DNA of 20,712 nucleotides from Hemicentrotus pulcherrimus (GCA_003118195.1 BEXV01003348.1:12728-33439), one strand, 5' to 3'. Positions 1 to 9,676 are shown, counted from the stretch's first letter. Translations and numbers: made by a program. Notes: generated by a model from the sequence alone, not told the origin.

Positions 1-800
1 TTTGAGAATTGTATATGTTTTAAATTTTGTATTTACTATTTTCATTTAATAGACTGTCTTTCTAGCCTTGTATACACCTACCCTGCTCTTTAAAGAAGAC
101 ATGAACAATCAATAATAACTAGATATCAATAATGCCAGATTTCCTTCTTTTGAGAGGTTAATCGCATCTATGATTTATTTGACTTTTTCAGTAGAATTAA
201 GTTTTTGTGTATCAAATATGATGTGTGTTTAGAGTCTTTTTAGCATCAAAGTTCAGTTTGTAATCTTTATGAATTAGTTATGATTAAATAGATATCTTGT
301 AAATTATTAAGTTATAGCTTTCTTTATCCTATTGATAGAAAATGTGTTATGGTTTGGTCAGATGTGAGAACAACTTCATGACTTTTAAAAGGATTTCTTG
401 TGTTTGCTATAATTGATGTTAATGATTTTGCGCTCAATGTAAGCTTGTTTTTAATACTAAGCTTTTTTCCGGATGAGTTTATCATGTGATGTCAGCAGCC
501 AACAACTGTTAGTGCGAGGTGGAATCGTCCGGTTTCTGCTAAGATGTCGCCATTCATTGCTGATTTGTATACCAATGAGAGCATTGCATCATAATCATCT
601 CGTTCAATAAATTATAAATAATGCCCGATTTCCTTCATTTGATAGGTTATAATCGACATTCGGACTATTTTCATTTACATCTCTTGCGGACCCTCTTAGC
701 TCAAATTTTTTTTTATATATGAAGGTCCAAAGTTTAGTAATTCTGTAAGTAATGAAATAAAAAAAAATGCTCCATCGATTAATATTTTTATTTAAAAAAA
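1..800. other. AT-rich non-coding stretch with short dispersed repeats
   Basis: No exon with convincing splice sites and coding character is visible. The stretch holds diverged copies of short repeats found again in the window: a segment at about 128-160 recurs at about 618-650 (shared core AATGCCMGATTTCCTTC), and a segment at about 195-290 recurs at about 3306-3375 with a 24-base deletion. Poly-A and poly-T runs lie at 700-805. A slightly GC-richer patch at 480-560 has no recognisable content. Confidence 0.5.
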
Positions 801-805
801 AAAAA

Positions 806-1023
806 AGTTTTTTATTACAATCATTTAAACCTCATTTTAGTATATGTCGTTGTTTTTGTTGTTGAACACACTTGGCCATTCTCTACTCGCTGACTCAAAA
901 TGTAATTTGATATATATCATATTGTGTCTTCTCATGCTTATTTCCTTTTTAAATGCGCATTTCTCTTTCCTCATCTTCTTCTCAACCCCAAATGCAGCTC
1001 ATCATTTTGTAATATTTTCTGCA
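806..1023 (+). repeat. Dispersed repeat copy A (pairs with 2785-2995)
   Basis: About 210 bases, beginning TTTTTATTACAATCAT and ending near ATGCAGCTCATCATTTTGT, match 2785-2995 with few substitutions and small indels. The open frames across both copies are similar only because the DNA is repeated; the translations are hydrophobic, low in complexity and differ in frame. The copy at 2785 continues to a poly-purine LINE-like tail near 3290. This copy is interrupted at about 1024, where the tandem satellite begins. Probably a retroelement 3' region; the family is not identified. Confidence 0.7.
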
Positions 1024-1044
1024 TGTCGAGTATTTAGTAATGTA

Positions 1045-1540
1045 TCAGTGGGGTCCAGGAGGCAGAGCCCCGGAAGCTCAGGGATTTGGGCATTTAATTA
1101 TTGTCAGATGAACATATTTTGGTACCTTATTTGTGACACTGGCAGGACACTAATTGGCGTGAGGTCCAGAGAGCCGAGACCCCAGAGGCTCAGGGATTTT
1201 AAGCATTAAATTACCGCCAATTTAGCATCCAGCCGTCCGCCTTATGGCCCTAGGTGGGCTTCAGGGGGCAGAGCCACCGGAAGTCAAGGGGTTTTAGGCA
1301 TTTAATTACGGTCAGATAAGCATATTTTGATACCTTGTTTGTGGCATTGGTAAGTCATTGATTGGTTTGGGGTCCAGGGGTTGACCCCCCAGGAGCTAAA
1401 GGGGGTTTAGGCATTAAATTACCGTCAGATGAGCATCCAGGTGCCTGACTTTGGGCCCTAGGTGATATCCAGGGGGCAAAGCCCCTGGAAGCTCAGGGGT
1501 TCTAAGGCATTTAATCACGGTCAAATGAGCAAATTTTATT
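1045..1540. repeat. Tandem satellite, about 209-bp unit, with about 105-bp half units
   Basis: The motif GG(A/G)GGCARAGCCMCCGG recurs at about 1056, 1266 and 1473, giving a period of about 209 bases and some 2.3 copies. Within each unit a related half-unit (GGTCCAG followed by CCCAGGAGCT or CCCCAGAGGCTC) recurs about 105 bases later. Each half is followed by a GGCATTTAATTA or GCATTAAATTACC block and GTCAGATGAGCA. The GGGGGCARAGCCCC core is palindromic. Base composition is clearly more GC-rich than the flanks. Confidence 0.8.
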
Positions 1541-1920
1541 TATTTTTAAAATTTTGTTTAGCCCCGGAAATTTGAAAATTACGTCGTCAGATATTTCGTT
1601 CAGTCGCATAACGATGCAATATGATAAGAATGTGGAGGTACACATACACTTAAGATTTTTTTTTTAGTTTGAACTTTCTTACATGTTATAAAGGCTAGAA
1701 TTTTTAAGCAAAGTTATTTAATGTTAAGTAAATATTAAATAAAATGCATGCCCCAAATTATTGAGACATATCTATTTCACAACTTCGTTGTTTATTTTTT
1801 GCTCTTTGCCAATGATTGCCTACCATGATGTGTTGCTTTTATAGTGGATGTAACTTGTAATACTACTCTAGGGTGTACTTGAGGTGCTTCCTTTTGTACT
1901 TTAAATTGAATTGTTATATA

Positions 1921-2007
1921 GGGTAGGTGTGGGGGAATTGGAGACCCTGAAGCATATTTGCATAATTTACATAAACATGAAAAATGTTACACATACAGAA
2001 AGTTTTA
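1921..2007 (+). mobile_element. Terminal fragment of the same family as the 5652-6604 element
   Basis: Starting just after a TATATA, the sequence GGGTAGGTGTGGGGGAATTG and the next 65 or so bases match the left end of the element at 5652 (about 86 bases, few differences, including GCATAATTTACATAA and CATGAAAAATGTTA). Similarity stops at about 2007 and I find no matching right terminus in the window, so this is a solo or truncated end. It lies about 190 bases from the Ig-domain exon. Confidence 0.75.
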
Positions 2008-2199
2008 GAATGGAACACCCGTGAAAATACGCTGAAATCCACAGAACATAGATTTATTTTTAGAACCTTTCGTAATAATTTCAAATGTTGAATTATAAAT
2101 ACTTTTGTTGCAAGTTCAACGATCATGTTGGAAATGAAAAGTACTTCGGAGTAAGAGAATATGTAAGATACATGTACGATATGTAAGCTATCAACTTAC

Positions 2200-2445
2200 T
2201 GATGACATGAAGAAGGAATATTGCATTTACTGCATCCCATCGTTTCCCAGCATAACACTTATATACCCCAGTTTGGTTTAGTTGCACGTTCTCCAAAGTT
2301 AGACTCTGCTTTCCATTACTGTCAGATATCTTTTCACCATTAAACCGCCACTTGAGGTAACCTACCGTCACGTTGGTGACGACTGCGATTGTAACACATT
2401 CCCCGACATGGACAGTCAAAGTTGTCCGTTGAGGCAAGACTGTCG
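2200..2445 (-). CDS. Single immunoglobulin-domain exon (partial gene)
   Basis: A 246-bp exon with a clean acceptor (TTTACAG before 2445) and donor (GTAAGT starting at 2199). Both junctions are phase 1, the classic symmetric phase of Ig-domain exons. The 82-residue product has the Ig-fold hallmarks in order: B-strand Cys (GECVTI), C-strand Trp 16 residues later (LKWRFNG), and F-strand Cys in TGVYKC, 47 residues after the first Cys. The usual Asp four residues before the Tyr is Gln. Two N-glycosylation sequons (NVT and NQT) suggest an extracellular domain. It is probably one module of a cell-adhesion or immune-type receptor whose other exons lie outside the window. An orphan exon left by duplication is also possible, because I see no second Ig exon, signal peptide or membrane segment nearby. 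Confidence 0.85.
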
Positions 2446-2784
2446 CTGTAAAGTAAATAGGAAGCATATGGTGGTTGTAATTTATCAGATTAAAAAAAAT
2501 ACGAATTGTAGAAGTAGCTTGGGGAAAGAAAAATCTTCCGTATAGGCATTTAAGCATATGAATGGGTTTTTTTCCCAATCATAAACACATAAACACTGGA
2601 AGTATAGAAATCATCAAAATGTAAAAACGGGGTTTCCATTTAGATGCATGAATAGGCTTAGTATATGTACATATTTTGACGACTTTTTGAGACAATCATT
2701 GTATTGAAGGTGTCAGTATCGTACGCAAGATTTTTTCGAGGGGGGNAAAAAAAATGTCCGCTTAAGAAAGAAAAAAAAAATGTT

Positions 2785-3292
2785 TTTATTACAATCATAT
2801 AAATCTCATTGAAGTACTGTATAGTCGTTGTTTTTGTTGTTGAACACAAGACCATTCTCTACTCGCTGACTCAAAATGTAATTTGATATCATATTGTGTC
2901 TTCTCAAGCTTATTTCCTTTTTTAATGCGCATTTCTCTTTCCTTATATTCTTCTCAACCCCACATGCAGCTCATCATTTTGTATTATTTTCTGTACCCCC
3001 GATCTCTCACTTCTTTTTTGTCATCGTCTTCTCTTTGCATCTTGTTCTTTTATCTTTGTCATATAAAACATTGTCTTGTCCCTTTCTCGTCTCTGTTGGC
3101 ATCCCTCCTTTTCTTTCCCCTATTTTGTAGTTCCTTTTGTAGTTAATTTAATTACTCATTATTCCTATAAATGTGCATTGCTTTTTAGTGGACCTCTCTG
3201 TTTCCAACATGTATTTCATATATTTGTTTTAATTGCTTACAATTGAATTGTAATGTTTTGTTGGAAACATGAATAAATTGAAATTGAAGATT
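2785..3292 (+). mobile_element. LINE-like 3' region, dispersed repeat copy B
   Basis: The first 210 bases duplicate 806-1023. The element continues through a T/C-rich region to GTTGGAAACATGAATAAATTGAAATTGAAG, a tail with short A-rich repeats typical of non-LTR retrotransposon 3' ends. The direction of the tail implies plus orientation. No reverse-transcriptase frame is present, so it would be a 5'-truncated copy. The family assignment is inferred from the tail only. Confidence 0.45.
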
Positions 3293-3777
3293 GATTGTTA
3301 CAGTACAATGAAGCTTTTGTGTATCAAATATGATGGGTGTTCAGTTTGTAATCTTCATTCATTGGTTATGATTAGAAGTGACCATATTATTATTTTAACC
3401 TGTTATATCTATCTGTCTCCTTTTCTTGACCTTTAATCTCGTCGTTTGGCTTACACGATCGTCATAAGCGAACTTTAAAGGAATAGGTGAGTTTTGATGC
3501 AGAGGGCACTACACAAAATAATTGTTTTGTGAGATATGAAGAATTGAGTGTCAAATTTGAAAGAACATATAATTCAAATGCCCAAATCATCTTTGTTTGA
3601 TCAAAATCGGTTCAGAGACGGCTGTAATTATATAGGCTAAATGCCTAAAATCCCTGACCTTCCAGTCGTGTGCGTTTTGTCAGAGAGCAATAAGTATTCA
3701 AGTGAGAATTGTTCACCTGTAAACATCTGAAGACACGGCTGTCTAAAACCGTTTTGATATCCCAGATTCTGAACAGG
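3293..3777. other. Non-coding stretch between repeats
   Basis: Positions 3306-3375 are a diverged copy of 195-290. The rest (for example GATCAAAATCGGTTCAGAGAC at 3599) looks like old repeat sequence. No exon is supported. Confidence 0.4.
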
Positions 3778-3811
3778 AAGAAAGAGAGAGAGATAGAGAG
3801 AGATAGAAAGA

Positions 3812-3861
<50 letters not shown>

Positions 3862-3880
3862 AACAAAGAGAGAGACAGAA
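3778..3880 (+). repeat. (GA)n microsatellite
   Basis: About 100 bases of GA repeat with GATA and GAAA interruptions. The reverse-strand frame made of Leu and Ser codons across it is a by-product of the repeat. Confidence 0.95.
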
Positions 3881-3964
3881 TTTTGAATGGAAAGTCATCA
3901 GGATGCGTTAGAGCTCATTCTGCCTGTGAAGATATACATAAACCGGTCGACACCACTCTTGTTC

Positions 3965-3995
3965 TCCTCTCTCTCTCTCTCTCTCTCTCACTCTC
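3965..3995 (+). repeat. (CT)n microsatellite
   Basis: A short CT run about 90 bases after the GA run at 3778-3880, so the two tracts are complementary and could pair as a hairpin stem. Confidence 0.9.
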
Positions 3996-5609
3996 CACTG
4001 ACGCACATAAACACAATTCAGTCACTCTGGATTAAATGACCGTAAGTAAAGAAAGAAACACAATTCCTTTTAGTTTCACAGCACAAAAAGTTTGATTTAT
4101 TCATAAAAAGGCAGCACCTAATTATAAAAGAATAATGCCATCAGCTCTCTTTCAATAAATACATGTACAACACAATACACAACTTTCAATAAGCAAGTAG
4201 CATTCATATATCTCAAACTATTTTTCATTAAATCGCCATTATCTCCTTTTTTGTTATAGATTTGTTGGTAGAGGTGGGAAATATTTTGATTTCTTTATAT
4301 AGACCTACTGCACTTTCATAATTACTAACAAAAATGAGAGTTAATAAATGCTTTACATCTGCTGACAATGCTGGAGTAAATAGATAATATATAAACCTAC
4401 TGGTATGTGTTTGTTTTTCACATACATGTATTGTACACTCCCCACTGAAATAAAGTTCACATGTTACGGACACAAAAAACTGTTTATGAAGTTCTCATCT
4501 GTTGTGTCCCTTTAAAAGCTGAAGACATTTGCTAGTAAACTGCACACAAAGGCCATTAATACAAATTGACATAAATTGGGGACTCCAGATTGCTTCACAG
4601 GGCATTCATAAATATTCATAAGAGAGTTGAGCCTGTTAAAACAAACAAAAATATTAATGTATCCGGACTGTACAAGTATGTGACCTTTCAGCTAAACAAA
4701 TGACCTCTTTCTGAATTCCTGCTCATTTACATATCTAAAAAAACCAGTTAATTATACACTTTAAATATATATAAACCATATTTACACGTTCTTAAATACT
4801 TCAAATAAAAAACACTTTAAAAACAAAGAGATTAAAACCTTGCTTTGGATATTAATTTATGGACGGGATGAAGGTACTATAAATATATAAAATATATTTC
4901 AAGAATAAATTCAATTTATCTATTATATCCTATAATTCCTCTGTTTTTAGCTCTACCCTAAATCAAATTTGCCAATAAATTTCCACAGAGTATAATAGGC
5001 TACAATGCATGTTGCCTTTTAATAACAATTAATAATTATGAAAATTATCACCTACAAATAATCATAACCTGATACAGTATCGTAAACAGATAAATATCAG
5101 ATGAACAGAAAAATTTCACATTCAAAAGTGTTGATGATCTGCAAATTGACATCACTCAGATGCCTATGTAAATAATTGCAAATGATGGTCAATAAATTGG
5201 CAAGAATTTTCAAAAGATGTTCTCCCTACATTACGCATAGAATACTTGTTGATCAATAGAATATATAGATGCATACTGGCAAAAATATGAAAAATATTAC
5301 TTCCAAGTTCATATTATAAAGTAAAATACACAACTTGTGACTAATGATTATTAAGAGCTCATACTGTGTCGGAGAGGATGAATCTCACTGTTATCCCAAT
5401 ATTCACACATTTCATACCAAACAACATATTAAGCATCAATTCATCACTTCAATACATACTATAATTATAAACATTTTATCTTCTGTAGATATAAACAGTG
5501 GAATGAATCAAAGTATATTTGGTAGGCTACTTCAACCTTTGGTATTACAGAAAGACTATATAGGTTGTCAATTTCCTCGTAGTTGTTCATACTGTCTGGT
5601 GTTTACAAA
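3996..5609. other. AT-rich stretch with no supported gene
   Basis: I see no exon with coding character plus splice sites. Open frames at 4228-4473 (minus) and 5344-5652 (plus) are low in complexity, lack recognisable domains and are crossed by neither good acceptors nor donors. Many short AT palindromes such as ATATATAA occur, as expected from composition. Confidence 0.45.
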
Positions 5610-5651
5610 CATCATCAGAGCTGCCAACCTTGGNGGGGGGTTAAGCACATA

Positions 5652-6604
5652 GGATAGGTGTGGGGAATTGGAGACCCTTAGCCACATTTGCATAATTTAC
5701 ATAATCATGAAAAATGTTATACATACAGAAAATTTTGTATTCTCTTCAGTAACTTCTTCTCTTTATTTGGTAATAAAATTATGGTCATGATGTAACTGAT
5801 TAATAAGATAACAATAATTAAAGACGTCATCACCAAAGGCCTCTCATTACCTACAATTGTTATAGTTAGTTAAAACACTTGTTGAAAGAGATACATGCAG
5901 CCAATGAACGTAATGTAATTTTTAAACGATTTCTGAGAACAACGTGGCCCCAACATTTCTGTAGTTTTTTGTTTACAGTAATAAAGGTGCTTTAAATTAT
6001 GTTTAAATACTTCAGAATAATGTTCTGGCAATGGGACTTTTATTTTGATCAAACTCACAGCATAGAAACAACTTCTTAAAATGAAATGCATTCAAATTAA
6101 AATGGTGACACGAAGAAGAAAGAAAAAATGTTTCATGATAGTGTCTTTCAACATGAAATGAACAACTGGGAGAAAGTAGGTCCCCATCTTGGAACTGGTG
6201 TACCCCATTGCCTACACACATTTCTGATCAGACATCATTTTATAAAGTGGCCATAAATTTTCTGTGATGGTTGGTACACTTCATAAACTTCCTTTTAAAA
6301 CTTCTTTTGAAGAGCCACCTCTAACTATCTGCATACACCACAACATTCAGTGAAAATTGTGTTTTTATATCAGAGCAAAATTTTACGATCAAAATTGCTT
6401 ATCTTGGGCACTTTTGCCAATTTTCTCGGAGAAAGAACGCACTGTAGTCTTCGAAATTAATTGGATACAAGCAGTAGTGTTGTTAAAGGCCACATATGAC
6501 GTTATAGCAATATTGAAGCCAACAAGGGCAGACAGTGATGGGTTCAAGCTTAGCTTCCCTACGGTCATCAATTCCCTACGGTCTCCAATTCCCTACACCT
6601 ACCC
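5652..6604. mobile_element. 953-bp TIR element flanked by TA
   Basis: The left end GGATAGGTGTGGGGAATTGG (5652) and the reverse complement of the right end, GGGTAGGTGTAGGGAATTGG (ending 6604), form an inverted repeat of about 26 bases, continuing through GGAGACC. Both ends are bordered by TA, as in mariner/IS630-type elements. The motif AATTCCCTACGGTC is repeated just inside the right end (6550-6600). The interior has no recognisable transposase, so this is a non-autonomous element. A related left end is at 1921-2007. Confidence 0.75.
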
Positions 6605-6711
6605 TAAGTCTCTTTTTTAAATTATCAACTTTAGTGACTTTCGATATCATATTTCGATATATTAATCTATCAGATTCTAGACCCTTCGGTGGAACAGCGC
6701 CACCATTTGTG

Positions 6712-6922
6712 TAGCCTCTTGTCGATGCCCTCGCGCTGTTGGAGTCTCTAAATTCTGACGACGAGCGAGGCGCTTGCAAGCGCCTCGGTTTCTCTGACGA
6801 GCGAAGCGAGTCAGAATTTAGAGACTCCAACAGCGCGAGGGCAAGCGCCTCGGTTTCTCTGACGAGCTTCGCTCGTCAGAATTTAGAGACTCCAACAAGA
6901 CGAGGGCATTGACAAGAGGCTA
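6712..6922. mobile_element. 211-bp foldback element with 9-bp target duplication
   Basis: TAGCCTCTTGTC (6712) and GACAAGAGGCTA (ending 6922) are terminal inverted repeats. CCATTTGTG occurs directly outside both ends (6703-6711, 6923-6931). A 9-bp duplication is typical of Mutator-like elements. The arms extend inward as a long palindrome (TTGGAGTCTCTAAATTCTG and its complement), and the inner arm GCGCCTCGGTTTCTCTGACG is present twice, at about 6779 and 6845. The element is strikingly rich in CpG (GCGAAGCGAG, GAGCTTCGCTCG) against an AT-rich surrounding. No protein is encoded. It lies about 560 bases upstream of the TBP-like start codon. Confidence 0.85.
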
Positions 6923-6931
6923 CCATTTGTG

Positions 6932-7485
6932 TGGATACTGAGTAGGGCCATCCAGTCGTAATCTATGATAGTATGTGTACATATTTGTAGTGTTTCGATT
7001 ATTGTACTTTTTATACGGAAATAGATCACATCAAATCCAATGAATTATATATTTAAAAAATCATTAGCCTCAGCTTTATCTCTTTCGGGTGGAAATATTT
7101 TTATATCATACCCAAACGACATCGTGCTTGGTAAAGCGGCGGCGGAGTGGCAGACACCTCAGAAGACTCACTGAGATTACAGATATCACGTGATCATGTA
7201 CGAGCACCACTATTGGTCCAGATACAGTGTTTAATTATTTTCGAATCCGTACTCGCGCCTTCTACGTATTTTCAGTTTTGTGATAGAAAATCAGTTCTCT
7301 GCCCCAGCTCATTGATTCCTCAGTCGTGAACAGGGGAACATGCCCGACAGTGCTTAACATTTAATATTCTACCAAGATACCTCGAAAGAAGTTGTGAAGT
7401 TTGAATAAAAGATACTGGCCTGGCCGGATGATAAAGAAACATTGGGTTTACAGGTAAAGGTAGCCGGAAGAGCAAGTGAAAGAAG
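6932..7485 (+). promoter_or_regulatory. 5' flank and putative promoter/5' UTR of the TBP-like gene
   Basis: This is the stretch between the foldback element and the start codon. It contains a short GC-rich patch (AAGCGGCGGCGGAGTGGCAG, about 7134), a perfect E-box palindrome ATCACGTGAT (7187) and an inverted CCAAT box (ATTGGTCC, 7213). These suggest a promoter but do not prove one. An in-frame TGA at 7477-7479 lies just before the ATG. ACAG followed by GTAAAG at about 7450 could be a splice site within the leader. Confidence 0.35.
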
Positions 7486-7614
7486 ATGGAACTACCAAAT
7501 GACGACATTAACATTTATAATGGTAGGTGTACTTTTGGAGTAGGGTGCAAGCTAAATCTAAATGAGAAACAAGGACGGCCTGGTACCGATGTGGCATACA
7601 AGGAAAAACCTGAG
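7486..7614 (+). CDS. TBP-like gene exon 1
   Basis: 43 codons from ATG, ending CCTGAG before a consensus GTAAGT donor (phase 0). The ATG follows AGAAG and is the first Met after an in-frame TGA nine bases upstream, which supports this start. Codes for the short N-terminal leader, strand S1 (GRCTFGVGCKLNL) and the helix H1 region of the TBP repeat. Confidence 0.8.
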
Positions 7615-9676
7615 GTAAGTTGGATTTAACTTTCTCTTTTTGCCCCGATAGATCTGCTGATGGTGGCTAAATCAATTTAAAAGACTTTATTGTTGTTAAA
7701 ATGCTCTTCAATATTTATAAAATAGTGCGTTCACCAGGCAGTAAACTGTATAAATCTTTGTATCCATTGTGTTTGATAACAATCTATGATTTTACATTCA
7801 ATATGCATATATTGCATGGTACAGCTGGACTTGGTGAATGTTTTTGCGTCACATGATTGTAGAACTTACTAAAACTATAAACAAAATGTTATATCATCAA
7901 GCTTCTAAATCAAATGTCAGAAGAAAAAAAATCATATCGTATTTAATAGATCCGTGGTCTCTTTTCTAGACTCATGGCATGTAATACATGAAGGAAATAT
8001 TGCTATTTTAAGTTCTTCTTTGGCAGGACTCTTGGATGTAAAAACGCTTTTATAATTTCTATTGACACATCCATAATTTACACTAAACATTATTAAAAGT
8101 GTGACAATACAAATGAAATATCTTTGCCTATTACAGAGAGTGATCAAGAAGTTCCATCATCCGTCTGCCACTGCTACCATATATCCTTCAGGCAAAATCA
8201 TCATCAGAGGCAACGAAAGGTAAATACATATAGACTCCATTGAGGGGCAAGGTTGAAATAAACCCAAGGGGATCTTGGAACTGCACTGTGCCCCGAGAAG
8301 TCGAGGGGTGTAATGCAGTTTCGATATCTCATTTTGCCAATTCGTGTTTAACGGATCGCAACTTCAAAACTTAGTAGCTTTCTTATTTCATATGGAATTA
8401 GCTCAAACTTTCACGGACCTGCTTGTCTCATTTTGCCCGCATCTATTTAAACCATCTTTATAGCAGGACGGAATTTCCCTGTTATGTCCCTTAGACAACT
8501 ATTTCCATACATGCACAAGAAGTATTATTGAAAATGAATGACTATTATTTTGATGAGTTTTTAAGGATTTTCATGTGGATCTTAGCATGTTGCAAAAAAA
8601 AAGAAGAAAGATATCCAAGGGTAAATGTTTAAAATGTCACTTAAAGAATATGATGAAATGTACTAGATCTACATTAGACAGACCGTAGTTTGTGTCGCAT
8701 ATCATGGGATTTTTAAAAGGAGAAAGAAAGGAGTTTAAACGGTAATTGATGATATTTGGCACCTCTTTAATCATAGCCTTATTTGTATCATGACTGTTTT
8801 CTTGTTTGTTTATAGTGAAGAACATGCAGAGCAGACAGCATGGAAATGTGCAGAGGAATTAAAGGAAATGGACGTTAATGTAAGTAACAACTCTCAATTT
8901 GTTAGAATATTACATATGAATTATATTTTTGGATATGAAGTAATTTGGATTTGATCTTACATGTAACATGATGTGGTGAGAATTTTCACATCTATGGAAA
9001 ACCGCTGTGAACTGTGCATTTAATATGCACCTGAAATAATAAGGGTTTACACGATAGGCTTATAATAACAAGCGATAATTTCATTTTAAATCAGACTTTA
9101 TAATGTTCGGTCAATATTGATTTGTCTATCGATGAATCAATCTAGTTTTCTTTCTTATATGCCTTGTTATAGAGCGGATATCTTGACAGATAATGGCTTA
9201 ATTCCCTCAGATGTTGTCAAACCGATTAGGCATACTTGGTTTAAATCAATATTTAATATTCATCAAAAGCGACCTGGAGTTTGTACTTTTCTTTGTCACC
9301 GTTTGGTAGTATGTGTGTATTCAAAACGACAAGTGTAAATTGATAAGCTCAATATTATTATGTCACTTCGGCTCTCTCGTTGCTTACTAACAAGCATATG
9401 CTTTCTTAGCAATCAGGTAAAATAACTACCACTTGCAACTGTTCTTAAACCATCGCACATAATCATGACCATTAGAAAAAAACGTTTTGTAAGTACAGGC
9501 AATAGAACCTGTGTAAAATAGCCGCACAAGCGTGAAAGATTCAAAAGGCGGTCTTTCGTCTTTAAACACAGGTTGCATGGGACACACTTTTCAAGGGATA
9601 CAAAATAGTACGGTTTTCATGCAAAGAATTGGTTTTACCGTATTTGAAGGAAAACATTTGGGTCAAGATCTTGTAG
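7486..9676 (+). CDS. Divergent TBP-family protein, four-exon gene (exons 7486-7614, 8137-8219, 8816-8879, 9572-9676)
   Basis: Joined exons give about 127 residues. Residues 20-92 align by eye without gaps to the first repeat of TBP and TBPL1/TRF2: GCKLNL (strand S1 into helix H1), ATATIYPSGKIIIRG (the ALIFSSGKMVCTG region), then SEEHAEQTAWKCAEEL (helix H2, where TBP has SEEQSRLAARKYA). TBP-family proteins nucleate polymerase preinitiation complexes in the nucleus. At the TBP positions Phe193 and Phe210 (human numbering), which kink TATA DNA, this protein has Pro and Tyr; TBPL1 also lacks the Phe pair. TATA binding is therefore doubtful. The tentative fourth exon adds a segment that resembles the start of the second repeat (LFKGYKI, like FLDFKI) and then stops, so most of repeat two is missing. 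It may be a half-domain gene, a gene with a missed last exon, or a decaying copy. Introns are 522, 596 and 692 bp. Confidence 0.7.
8137..8219 (+). CDS. TBP-like gene exon 2
   Basis: 83 bases between the acceptor TATTACAG and the donor GTAAAT (phase 0 in, phase 2 out). Encodes RVIKKFHHPSATATIYPSGK and IIIRGNE, the central beta-sheet of the TBP fold. The Tyr in TIYPSGK occupies the position of a DNA-intercalating Phe. Confidence 0.85.
8816..8879 (+). CDS. TBP-like gene exon 3
   Basis: 64 bases after the acceptor TTTATAG, with donor GTAAGT at 8880 (phase 2 in, phase 0 out). Completes Ser, then codes for EEHAEQTAWKCAEELKEMDV and Asn, an amphipathic helix equivalent to TBP H2. If the donor were not used, the frame would continue 18 codons to a TGA. 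Confidence 0.85.
9572..9676 (+). CDS. TBP-like gene exon 4 (tentative, terminal)
   Basis: The acceptor CTTTAAACACAG is followed in the required phase 0 by 34 codons and a TAG. The peptide (VAWDTLFKGYKIVRFSCKEL, then VLPYLKEN) has the F-x-x-[FY]-K-I pattern that begins the second TBP repeat and a short helix-like segment. I see no good donor: GTCAAG at 9662 is weak. The alternative acceptors at 9175 and 9208 give 6 or 32 unrelated residues. Confidence 0.4.
   Translation, partial: VAWDTLFKGYKIVRFSCKELVLPYLKENIWVKIL

Noticed and set aside
844..1209. 121-codon plus-strand open frame
   Set aside because: It runs from a dispersed repeat straight into the 209-bp satellite and has no domain, so it is a chance frame across two repeat types.
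3645..3866. Minus-strand frame of repeated Leu and Ser codons
   Set aside because: It is a translation of the GA/CT microsatellite, not a gene. The same applies to frames over 13337-13603 and 17263-17627.
7486..8879. The idea that the TBP-like exons are a processed retrocopy
   Set aside because: Three introns with consensus splice sites and consistent phases are present, so it is not a retrocopy.
9117..9338. Plus-strand open frame tested as the fourth exon of the TBP-like gene
   Set aside because: An acceptor exists at 9175, but phase 0 entry reaches a stop after six codons and the longer frame needs phase 2. The acceptor at 9208 gives 32 residues with no TBP-like pattern. The 9572 exon fits better.
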